DNA of 14,323 nt from Candidatus Aenigmatarchaeota archaeon (GTDB taxonomy: Archaea > Aenigmatarchaeota > Aenigmatarchaeia > QMZP01). The position numbers and the translations under genes were made by a program. Numbering within the stretch: the stretch's first letter is position 1; every line of letters starts with the position of its first letter. The stretch is from positions 1-14,323 of the forward strand of contig VGIZ01000005.1 in the NCBI GenBank assembly GCA_016867675.1. Reading direction: 5' to 3'. Below the pieces are notes generated by a model. It had not been told where the DNA came from, did no database searches, and was given only the letters and a program-made list of their open reading frames with translations. Positions 1-6,782 of the stretch are shown here, in pieces.

Positions 1-2954
1 ATGAGGTCGGCGCCCTCGCTGTAGGGCACATGGGTGCTGTTGGTGTAGTAGAAGCTGCCCTGCTTTCCCTGCACATGGGCTCTTTTTCTGAAAATTCGTA
101 TGTCGGCTGTGGCGAGCTTGTGGCTCGCAGCCTCTGCAGGCGTCTGCTCCAGCGTGTAGGTGGCGCCGTCCTGCCTTGAGAACTGCGCCGCGCGCCCCGC
201 CATGTGCATGGTTATCCTTTTTCCGAGCCTCAGCCCTTCGCCTGACGCCAGCCCGACGCCGGTGAGGTTGAGCAGGCACTCGTTCATGCCTATCATGCCG
301 ATGGTCAGCTTCCTCTCCCTGAAGTTGTAGTATGGCGCGCCGTCCGCTGTCTTCATCGCCAGCAGCGGGAGTAGTTTCCACTGGTAGAGCGACTTCCTGA
401 CTATTTCGTTGCTTTCCCTCAGCGCCCTCCTCGCAGCTTCCAGTTTGCTGTCAAGGATTTCAAAGAACCTGCCTTCGTCCTTCTTTGCCAGCAGCGCGAT
501 GCGGGGAAGGTTCAGCGTGACGACCTTGTTGCTGCCGCTGCCCATGCCGCCTGCCTGCCAGATGCCGCCGCTGTTATGTGTTATCAAACCATACCCATGA
601 ACAAAATTGTTGTTTTCGGCTACTTCTATATCATACAGAAAGCCCGAGTATTTTTTCTTGGTCAAGCATGTTACTTCAACTGGATGCACATCACTTTGGA
701 TTATCAAGTCAAGTAATTTGGTGCCTATTATATTCTTTGTTTGTTCTAACCTCTTTGCAGAAATCTTTCTGAAATGTTTCAGAGATTCTCTTATTTTATG
801 TCTCAAATATTGAGAGCTTATATCCTTTATCCTTTCTTTGTCTATCAGAAAATCGGGAAACAGCTCACATATAGGAGGATGTGTTCTTTCTCCGGGCAGA
901 TTCAGCCTGTTTTTGAAGATAAATTTACTAGGTGCATTTTTCATAAATTTTTCAAGGTTCTTGCCCTTTTGAACATTAATGCTGAATACACGGGAATCGT
1001 GGGTTATAGAAAACGCTATGCCAAGGGAGTAAAGAAGCAATGAGATATCATTTACCATTTCCTTATCTCTAATTGAAAAAATCACCTGGTCAATCTGACC
1101 TCTTTTACATTTTACGGTGCCGTCACCTGTGAAAAATGAGTCGATCACAGCCCACCTAAAGGCTTCTGGAGCAGAAAATACGAACTTTGGCAATCTTTTT
1201 GTAACCTTTCCTTTAGATTTTCTATTTATTCCAAACATGCCCCTGAAAATATCTGCCAAAACCTTTGCGTTCACTTGCAGCCTTATGGCATTCTTTTTTT
1301 CTACATTCAATATCTTTGAGTCAAGCCCGAATGTGTTCATTATTTGCTTTGAAAGCCCGCATGCGATATCTTTCTCGTTCTCATTAAATGTGAATGTAAC
1401 CCCTCCCTTAAAGATGTTCCCCTCTGACAAGAAAAATCCTATTATATTTGCTAGGGAACTTGTGGTCATCATATCAATATTTATTAGCTTGCCTACACCC
1501 CGTGGCATTAATGTAATATCAGATAATTTTCCTCCAAGTTTCTTATACATGTCAAGTCTCATGTTTCCGTCTCTTTTCCTGTCATATACGAACGTCCTAT
1601 GAAGACCCAAGCTTCTTGATGCCTCAGAGTGGTTCTCTATGTTGCGGAGTAATGAATCTAAACCCTTACCTGCTACAGCAAAGTCTGATTCCTCTATAAT
1701 AAAGTCAGTCGCTCTGATATCATCTGTTGAATTTGACATCGGAATTTGCTTGGGTGTTAAAAGATAGTCACCATTCCGGATCTCTTCTGCTTTCTTATAA
1801 ACAAATCCTTCCTCTGATAGGACTAGACACGGATGGTTTTCGGATACATTTATCTCCTTCCCGTCTTTTGTTTTTATGCAAAGGATATGCCCGCTTAGAT
1901 TTATGTGCCTTGTTGCATTTATTATAGGTTTCCATTCTATCTTCCCCAGCTTTGTATCAAAACTCAAGGTTTCAATTGACTTATGTTTCATACTTTCCCA
2001 TTTTTCAACAACTTCTCCTATACTTTCGATGGAGATTTCATTGCCTTTTCTTATTATAACCGATTCTTCAAACGGTAGACAGTGTTTAACAAAAAGCCTG
2101 CAGCACATGGCGTGCACGTACTTCTCGTCAAGGTAGTCCGCCGCCAGGTTGAAGAAATAGGGCGTCCCCTTCTCGGCGGCTGTCCTCATCGTCTCCAGCC
2201 AGAGCTCGTCGTTCCAGTCAAGGTCCCTTGTTATCGCTGTCGTGATTATCGGGAACGTGAAGGGCAGCCCGTTCCCGTCGCCCTCACGCATGACCTCCAT
2301 GAATGCCTTGTAGATGAGCCTTGCCTCGTGCTCGTAGTCGGCGTAGGATGCTGTGGCCAGCTTTTCGCCCCTGTATATCACAGGCACTGCCTGGCCGTCC
2401 TGCTCCTTCAGGTATGACGGGCAGTTCACGCGCAGGCCTATGTTGGTGAAAGCGCTCTGCGCGCCCGTCCTGTTTGACTGGTTGAGCTGGTAGACAAGCC
2501 CCTGCACCGCCTGCTTTATCTCCGCATAGCCGAGCCTGTCGTGGTGCGCGTAGGGCGCGAGGAACCAGTTGTAGTAGTCCATCGCCTGCGCACCCGCGAA
2601 GAAAAGCTGCGAATAAAACATGTAAGCCATGGACTGGTAGACAGCCGAGCTGAAATGCCTCGCAGGCCTGCTCCTGCAGTGGGGAAACCTCAGCCCGTCC
2701 AGCAGGAATATCCTTGGATCCACCCCATTGCAATATGGGCGGAGCGCGCTGTGCAGGGTGTGGATGTATATGGAGCCCTCGTTGTGCGCCCTGACGACGG
2801 CAGGGGAATACAGCCTCTTCAGCACGTATTCCTCCAGCGCCTTGGAAAACACGACATAGTCCACGAGCGAGGGCGAGACCTGCGTGTTGGAGTTGTCCCT
2901 GGAAAGCCACGTCCTCTCCCTCAGGACGTCGTCTATGAGCCTGCCGGTGTCCAT
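1..2954 (-). CDS. nrdD: Anaerobic (class III) ribonucleoside-triphosphate reductase NrdD, intein-containing, C-terminus off the left edge
   Basis: The frame is open from an ATG at 2954 to the window edge; a TAA three codons upstream fixes the start. NrdD reduces ribonucleoside triphosphates to deoxynucleotides in anaerobic cells, using a glycyl radical installed by NrdG. Visible extein motifs: PYCNGVD with Cys75, NRTGAQSAFTNIG (residues 161-173), GLPFTFPIITT (229-239), MCCRL (283-287, the thiyl-radical finger loop of the family), then after the intein GSNKVVTLNLPRIALL and YYTNSTHVPYSE near the edge. The glycyl-radical domain lies outside the window. The extein shown is 291 plus about 190 residues and the whole frame is about 984 codons because of the 503-residue intein at 573-2081. 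The N-terminus starts directly in the catalytic domain, with no ATP-cone in front. It is divergent from the 2996 gene across a palindromic promoter; no nrdG is visible. Confidence 0.95.
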   Translation of the reverse strand, partial: MDTGRLIDDVLRERTWLSRDNSNTQVSPSLVDYVVFSKALEEYVLKRLYSPAVVRAHNEGSIYIHTLHSALRPYCNGVDPRIFLLDGLRFPHCRSRPARHFSSAVYQSMAYMFYSQLFFAGAQAMDYYNWFLAPYAHHDRLGYAEIKQAVQGLVYQLNQSNRTGAQSAFTNIGLRVNCPSYLKEQDGQAVPVIYRGEKLATASYADYEHEARLIYKAFMEVMREGDGNGLPFTFPIITTAITRDLDWNDELWLETMRTAAEKGTPYFFNLAADYLDEKYVHAMCCRLFVKHCLPFEESVIIRKGNEISIESIGEVVEKWESMKHKSIETLSFDTKLGKIEWKPIINATRHINLSGHILCIKTKDGKEINVSENHPCLVLSEEGFVYKKAEEIRNGDYLLTPKQIPMSNSTDDIRATDFIIEESDFAVAGKGLDSLLRNIENHSEASRSLGLHRTFVYDRKRDGNMRLDMYKKLGGKLSDITLMPRGVGKLINIDMMTTSSLANIIGFFLSEGNIFKGGVTFTFNENEKDIACGLSKQIMNTFGLDSKILNVEKKNAIRLQVNAKVLADIFRGMFGINRKSKGKVTKRLPKFVFSAPEAFRWAVIDSFFTGDGTVKCKRGQIDQVIFSIRDKEMVNDISLLLYSLGIAFSITHDSRVFSINVQKGKNLEKFMKNAPSKFIFKNRLNLPGERTHPPICELFPDFLIDKERIKDISSQYLRHKIRESLKHFRKISAKRLEQTKNIIGTKLLDLIIQSDVHPVEVTCLTKKKYSGFLYDIEVAENNNFVHGYGLITHNSGGIWQAGGMGSGSNKVVTLNLPRIALLAKKDEGRFFEILDSKLEAARRALRESNEIVRKSLYQWKLLPLLAMKTADGAPYYNFRERKLTIGMIGMNECLLNLTGVGLASGEGLRLGKRITMHMAGRAAQFSRQDGATYTLEQTPAEAASHKLATADIRIFRKRAHVQGKQGSFYYTNSTHVPYSEGADL
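573..2081 (-). mobile_element. Intein with LAGLIDADG homing endonuclease inserted in NrdD
   Basis: This in-frame insertion of 503 residues splits the NrdD extein between His291 (MCCRLFVKH) and a Ser (SGGIWQAGG). It has the splicing blocks: Cys1 in CLPFEESVII (block A), INVSENHPCLVL at 77-88 (block B, His83, with Ser80 in place of the usual Thr of TxxH), YSGFLYDIEV near 478-487 followed by ENNNFVHG (block F), and GLITHN at the end with penultimate His502 and Asn503 (block G), then Ser+1. Two dodecapeptides, LANIIGFFLSEGN (about 210-222) and RWAVIDSFFTGDG (about 309-321), keep their acidic residues Glu220 and Asp320, so the endonuclease looks intact. Codons are A/T-rich (AAA, ATA, TTT, AAT), unlike the flanking G/C-rich extein, which suggests horizontal arrival. 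A self-splicing RNA intron is ruled out because the reading frame is continuous. Confidence 0.95.
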
Positions 2955-2955
2955 G

Positions 2956-2984
2956 CTATATTATTTGACTCCGGAATAATATAG
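2956..2984. promoter_or_regulatory. Symmetric divergent promoter / palindrome between nrdD and the 2996 gene
   Basis: CTATATTATT (2956-2965) and AATAATATAG (2975-2984) form a perfect 10-bp inverted repeat around a 9-nt spacer. Each arm resembles an archaeal TATA box. The right arm is centred about 26 bp upstream of the nrdD ATG (2954), which fits a leaderless nrdD transcript. The left arm is centred about 26 bp upstream of 2987, just ahead of the rightward gene's ATGs at 2996 and 3005. A regulator binding the palindrome would cover both promoters. Only the repeat and spacing are seen; the function is inferred. Confidence 0.6.
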
Positions 2985-2995
2985 AATGGTGTGGA

Positions 2996-3460
2996 ATGGT
3001 AGTTATGAAAATCATTGAAAGGTTCATTGACGGCGAAATCTACAGCATCATCTCAGTCGGAAGGTTCTCATCACTCAGCACAGGCAAGCTTTCCGACGAG
3101 GTGAAGGCCTACCTGAAGGGGAAGAAGCTGACAGCTGTCTGGAGCAGCCACAGGGAATTCGGGCTCTGGCTGGAGCGCGTGGAGGAGTTCCAGAAGGAAG
3201 CCGAGAGGCTGTTCGGCCACAGGAAGGTCGGTGTGCTCGTCTTCGTCAACGACAGCGAGCCTGACCTGCCGCTTGACGAGGTGCAGGTGAAGAAGGGCGA
3301 CATCATTGAGATTGCCTACACGGGCGGCGAAAAGCCGAAGGAAGGGAGTCAGAATAAGAGCAGCCAGAAGGAGTCTTTTTTCGAGGGCAGCGACAAGCGC
3401 GGCTACTCCGCGCCCTACAGGCGCGAGAGCGAGTGGAGGCGGCCGAGAGGGGTAAAGTAA
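2996..3460 (+). CDS. Hypothetical protein with basic low-complexity C-terminal tail
   Basis: This is a 154-residue protein I do not recognise. Residues 4 to about 110 look like a compact alpha/beta domain: short strands (IIERFI, EIYSIISVGRF), a helix-rich middle (LWLERVEEFQKEAERLFG), then strands KVGVLVFVN and GDIIEIAYTGG. The last 40-odd residues are Ser/Gly/Arg/Lys/Glu-rich and probably disordered, ending RRESEWRRPRGVK, which may contact nucleic acid. There is no signal peptide or membrane segment. The start is ATG 2996 or in-frame ATG 3005 (M-V-V-M-K). G/C-rich codon use matches the host genes, supporting real coding. It shares a palindromic promoter with nrdD, so the two may be co-regulated, but nothing in the sequence ties it to nucleotide reduction. 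Confidence 0.75.
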   Translation: MVVMKIIERFIDGEIYSIISVGRFSSLSTGKLSDEVKAYLKGKKLTAVWSSHREFGLWLERVEEFQKEAERLFGHRKVGVLVFVNDSEPDLPLDEVQVKKGDIIEIAYTGGEKPKEGSQNKSSQKESFFEGSDKRGYSAPYRRESEWRRPRGVK

Positions 3461-3516
3461 GGGCTGATGTCTGTTACAAAGACCGCTTTACCATTGTTGG
3501 CTTGGGTGGTGAATTG

Positions 3517-3528
3517 TTTTAAAAATCA
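3517..3528. terminator. Possible weak bidirectional terminator between convergent genes
   Basis: The 138-bp gap 3461-3598 separates the convergent 2996 and pilus-protein genes. Its only notable content is TTTTAAAAA, which gives a short T-run on each strand. It could end transcription in either direction, but no stem stands out. No RNA gene or further ORF is convincing in the gap. Confidence 0.3.
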
Positions 3529-3598
3529 AAGCATTTGGCACAGGTGCATCGCCACTCATTTGGGATTATCCTCCAGCCTTACTTCACGGGCCCGAACG

Positions 3599-5770
3599 TC
3601 AAGCCCCGACGTTGAGCCCTGCAAGCGCGCTCTTTATCAGGTCGCCGAACATGCTGGTGGAGGCGTAGGCAACCATGAAATAGACAATCATGCTGATGAG
3701 CAGCATCTTGCCCGCTGTGTACCACTGCAGGCTCTTGTTCTCGCCCTCGCTTATCTTCGTGATGAACATGGCGAGTATGACCACCATCTCAAGCAGGTAG
3801 ATGCCGACTATCATCTGGAAGACCGCGGGCGAGGTTGACGGCGTGCCCAGCGATATGAGCGAGAAGTCAAGACCGAGGCTTGACGCGGAGCCGAGCTGCA
3901 TCTTCTGCAGGTACTGGCCAAGCGTCGTGAGCACCTGTATGATGATGTCTGCCATGGACACTATGAGCCCTGTTATCAGCGGCGTCAGGAAGTATGCCTG
4001 GAATCGCATGCTGCTCACGGTCTCGCTCAGCATGCCGCGGATGAACTCCTGCGTCTCGCGGATGTTCTTCAGGTATCGGGATATCTTGAGCATGCTCTCC
4101 GCGGCGTAGCTCGTGCCCTTCTTTGAAGTGTCAACCACCGTGCTCATTATGTTCAGCAGCAGCTTGGACGGGTAGAACTTCAGTGCCCCCCACTGAGGAT
4201 GGAACAGCGCGTCCTCGAATGTCATGCCGAGGTCGCGTATGTTGCGCAGCGTGAGCTTGAACAGGTTGGATATCTTGAGGTCCTTGACGTCGTCAATGGA
4301 CTTCTCTATCGCCACCTCGGTCGGCGTCCCCGCGCCTATCCTGTTGCCAAGCTGGAACAGCGCAAGCTCGAACTCGCCCTCTATGCTGTTCATGCCTGAC
4401 CTGACGCGGACTGCCTGGAAGTTGGAGAGCATGAAATATGTCGCCAGGCCCGCGCCTATGCCTATGACTATGAGCATGGACATCACCGTGGTTGTCACGT
4501 GGTCAGGGTCGGGCGGCGAGACATACTTGCCGTCAACGACAGGCGGGAACATCAGCCCGGGGTTTGATGCGAAGTAGAATATCGGGAACAGCAGTATCGC
4601 CGCCATCACGATGATGCCTATGGGCAGGGCGGGTATCTGGCTTTTGCCCATTATGAAATGCCCAGGCTTCGGCAGGCCTGGATGGCTCTTCACATCAACC
4701 TGCGAGACCGTGACAGGCCTGCGCCTCAGCGTGTTGTTGATGAACCAGACTATCACTATGGGCAGCGCGATGTCGTAGCCCACTATGAAGTGGATGGGCT
4801 GGACAACGTCCGCCATGAACACCGCGGCCAGAGGCGCCATTATGGTGCCGAGTATGGGAAGGACAATGCCCATCATGTGTATGACCATGACAGGCAGCCT
4901 GAGGTCCTGCGCGTAGTGCCTCATTCTGACCTTGGTGCCCTTGAGTATGACGTTCAGCGCCTCGTCAAGGAGCAGCCTGCCGCGCTCAGGCGTCTGGCGC
5001 TTGGAGTCCCTTATCAGCCGCAGCGCCTCCGAGAACTCCTCGTTCTCGGGCTTCCACCTGACTATGTAGTCGTCAACGGCGTCGTCGGCGGAGTAGTATT
5101 TCCTCATCTCTATGTCCCAGAGCAGGCGGCGCATGTCCCACGCGAGCGCGCCGGATATGTTTGACGCCGCGAAGCGCAGCGCCTCCTCGAGGTTCGGCGA
5201 GATGCGCATGGACACCACCATGTAGAGTATGGCCAGCACTATCTGGCTGCTGGCGTCTATCCTCGTGTACTTCAGCACATAGCCGGGGTACTTCATCAGG
5301 TAGAACGCGAGCATGGCTCCTATGATTATTACAATGAGCCCGCCAAGCACAGGCACGATGCCGCCTGCCATAAGCGCCACGCCCGCGACAGCAAAGGCGA
5401 TGATGGTCAGCACGAACAGCGACATCACGCCGTCAGGCGTTATCTTCATGCCTGTGAAGCTCACCGCGCTGTCAACGAGCTTCTTGGTGCCCTCGTCCGC
5501 CTTGACATGCAGAATCTTGGAAGCGAACCCGACCGCAGACTCGTACCAGCCAGGCTTCTGGAGCTCCTGCTCCATGAAGAGCCTGTATTCCCTGCTGCGC
5601 GCCTCGCTCGGCGTATAATAGGGCTGGTTCCAGCCCCGGCGCTTTGGGGGCTCTTTCTTTTTCCCGCCAAAAATGCCCATAAGTATATTCTGTTCTTGTT
5701 GCCTATTATTATTGACAGAAGCCGCGCTTTTGGCGCGAAGTCGCTGCATAAAATTTTTGATGGCATGCAA
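3599..5770 (-). CDS. Archaeal type II/IV secretion-pilus membrane protein, GspF/TadC (FlaJ-like) family
   Basis: This is a 723-residue polytopic protein with two T2SSF-type helical domains, the inner-membrane platform of archaeal type IV pili or archaellum-like filaments, which normally works with a GspE/FlaI ATPase. Residues 1-110 are charged and cytosolic; hydrophobic segments lie at about 115-160. The first helical domain (about 170-300) contains SMRISPNLEEALRFAASNI. Further membrane segments lie at about 300-345, 378-402 and 428-448. The second domain (about 465-595) contains GNRIGAGTPTEVAIEKSI, and the C-terminal third is again membrane. Start choice: ATG 5770 lies about 10 nt after a site expected from a TATA in the 5803 arm, but codons 1-30 are A/T-rich and atypical, so ATG 5680 (MGIFGGKKKEPPKRR) is a strong alternative. 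No ATPase or pilin gene is adjacent; the prepilin peptidase is divergent. Confidence 0.9.
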   Translation of the reverse strand: MHAIKNFMQRLRAKSAASVNNNRQQEQNILMGIFGGKKKEPPKRRGWNQPYYTPSEARSREYRLFMEQELQKPGWYESAVGFASKILHVKADEGTKKLVDSAVSFTGMKITPDGVMSLFVLTIIAFAVAGVALMAGGIVPVLGGLIVIIIGAMLAFYLMKYPGYVLKYTRIDASSQIVLAILYMVVSMRISPNLEEALRFAASNISGALAWDMRRLLWDIEMRKYYSADDAVDDYIVRWKPENEEFSEALRLIRDSKRQTPERGRLLLDEALNVILKGTKVRMRHYAQDLRLPVMVIHMMGIVLPILGTIMAPLAAVFMADVVQPIHFIVGYDIALPIVIVWFINNTLRRRPVTVSQVDVKSHPGLPKPGHFIMGKSQIPALPIGIIVMAAILLFPIFYFASNPGLMFPPVVDGKYVSPPDPDHVTTTVMSMLIVIGIGAGLATYFMLSNFQAVRVRSGMNSIEGEFELALFQLGNRIGAGTPTEVAIEKSIDDVKDLKISNLFKLTLRNIRDLGMTFEDALFHPQWGALKFYPSKLLLNIMSTVVDTSKKGTSYAAESMLKISRYLKNIRETQEFIRGMLSETVSSMRFQAYFLTPLITGLIVSMADIIIQVLTTLGQYLQKMQLGSASSLGLDFSLISLGTPSTSPAVFQMIVGIYLLEMVVILAMFITKISEGENKSLQWYTAGKMLLISMIVYFMVAYASTSMFGDLIKSALAGLNVGA

Positions 5771-5802
5771 TCTTCTTGCGGGACGGCCTTTCTTTAGCGG
5801 AG

Positions 5803-5900
5803 ATATAGTGAGACCACTTTTTAATCCAATGTATAAGTGGTCTCGCTATATGCGAAACAAGGAGATGTTAATCTATGTTATTTCCTTGTTTCACTATATA
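5803..5900. repeat. Tandem inverted-repeat pair with TATA-bearing arms in a divergent promoter region
   Basis: Two consecutive hairpins fill the gap. The first pairs ATATAGTGAGACCACTT (5803-5819) with AAGTGGTCTCGCTATAT (5835-5851): 17 positions with one non-Watson-Crick pair (G-U in RNA) and a 15-nt spacer. The second pairs GAAACAAGGA (5854-5863) with TCCTTGTTTC (5883-5892), perfect over 10 bp and extendable outward through TATAT. Read outside-in, all four arms share a half-site like TATAG(T/C)GA(G/A)AC, and the outermost ends (5803-5811 and 5892-5900) are exact 9-bp inverted copies. The outer arms double as TATA boxes for the leftward pilus gene and the rightward peptidase gene, so this is probably the shared promoter/operator. 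A miniature mobile element is the alternative. Confidence 0.75.
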
Positions 5901-5917
5901 TTTAGCCCGCTGACCAA

Positions 5918-6772
5918 ATGATAGTCATGATTGAGTGGATTCTCGCCGCCATAGGCATCGCTGGGTTCGGGCTTGCGGGCTACTGGGACCTCAAAAGCAC
6001 GGAGTTCCCTGACTGGCTGCCATACTCAATGATAATCCTTGCGCTTGCCGTCAGAAGCGTCTTTGCATGGCTTTCATCGGACTGGGGAATATTGACAAGC
6101 TCCATTCTCGTCGGGGTCGCGTTCCTTGCCGTGGGGCTTGCCATGTACTTTGCGAGGCAGTGGGGCGACGGCGACGCGTGGCTGCTCGGCGCGCTGGGGT
6201 TCCTGTTCCCGAACCCCTCAGGGTTCGCCTACTTCGGATTCTTCCCGTTCCCTGTCGCGATGCTCTTCAACTTCTTCCTTGTCGCGTTCATCTACATAAT
6301 CGCCTATTCGGTCGTCCTGTCCTTAACAAGGCCTGATGTGTACAGGGGTTTCATCAGGAGCTTCAGGCGCGAGTACAAGGGCGCTGTCATGCTGGTCGGC
6401 GGCACGACAGCAGCCTACCTGATATTCCTCGTCACCATGTTCCTTTCGTTCAGGCTTGCCCCGCCGTCGCCGCTGCTTGCCGCGTCATTCCCTGCCCTGA
6501 TAGCGTTCATCGTTGTCTTTTCCCGCTACGGCATGTACATAGAGAAGAACCTGTTCAAGCGGAGGATTCCCGTCAGCAGGCTCCGCGCCGGCGACGTGCC
6601 TGTGGGGGGCAAATGGCGCGTGCTCAGGCCCGCCGAGGTGAAGGCGCTGAAGCGCAGGGGCGGGCACGTCTGGATAAAGGAAGGAGTCAGGTTCGCGCCC
6701 GTGTTCGTCATAGCGCTCGTCGTCACGCTGCTGTTCGGCGACGTCTTTTCGCTTCTGCTCGGGTTTGTTTGA
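5918..6772 (+). CDS. Archaeal prepilin/preflagellin peptidase, A24 (GxGD) aspartic protease
   Basis: This 284-residue polytopic membrane protease would cleave class III signal peptides of type IV pilin-like proteins. The catalytic aspartates are visible: Asp24 in YWDLKSTEFPDWLPY after the first hydrophobic segment, and the GxGD motif WGDGDAWLLGALGF (82-95, Asp86). Hydrophobic segments follow at about 105-135, 155-177 and 183-200; a basic cytosolic stretch (about 205-255, including KALKRRGG) precedes a last C-terminal membrane segment. Starts are ATG 5918 or in-frame ATG 5927. The TATATATT at 5897-5903 sits about 26 bp before 5926, which favours a leaderless message starting at ATG 5927. The gene is followed after 10 nt by the propeller gene, so the two are probably one operon, and it is divergent from the GspF-like partner. 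Confidence 0.9.
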   Translation: MIVMIEWILAAIGIAGFGLAGYWDLKSTEFPDWLPYSMIILALAVRSVFAWLSSDWGILTSSILVGVAFLAVGLAMYFARQWGDGDAWLLGALGFLFPNPSGFAYFGFFPFPVAMLFNFFLVAFIYIIAYSVVLSLTRPDVYRGFIRSFRREYKGAVMLVGGTTAAYLIFLVTMFLSFRLAPPSPLLAASFPALIAFIVVFSRYGMYIEKNLFKRRIPVSRLRAGDVPVGGKWRVLRPAEVKALKRRGGHVWIKEGVRFAPVFVIALVVTLLFGDVFSLLLGFV

Positions 6773-6782
6773 GTGACCATGT

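Noticed and set aside
573..2081. A group I or II intron, or an IS element, inside nrdD.
   Set aside because: The insertion is a continuous in-frame coding segment with splicing blocks and a His-Asn end followed by Ser, which is an intein.
2284..2984. Open frames of 147 and 208 codons overlapping nrdD.
   Set aside because: They are low-quality, Arg/Pro/His-heavy shadows of the G/C-rich nrdD frame, which carries clear family motifs.
3270..3345. A ubiquitin/SAMP-like conjugation domain ending in Gly-Gly in the 2996 protein.
   Set aside because: The GG is followed by 45 more residues and no protease or E1-like gene is nearby; the similarity is superficial.
5803..5900. A miniature transposable element.
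   Set aside because: The ends are exact inverted 9-mers, but no flanking target duplication or second copy is seen here, and the arms match promoter positions; kept only as an alternative.
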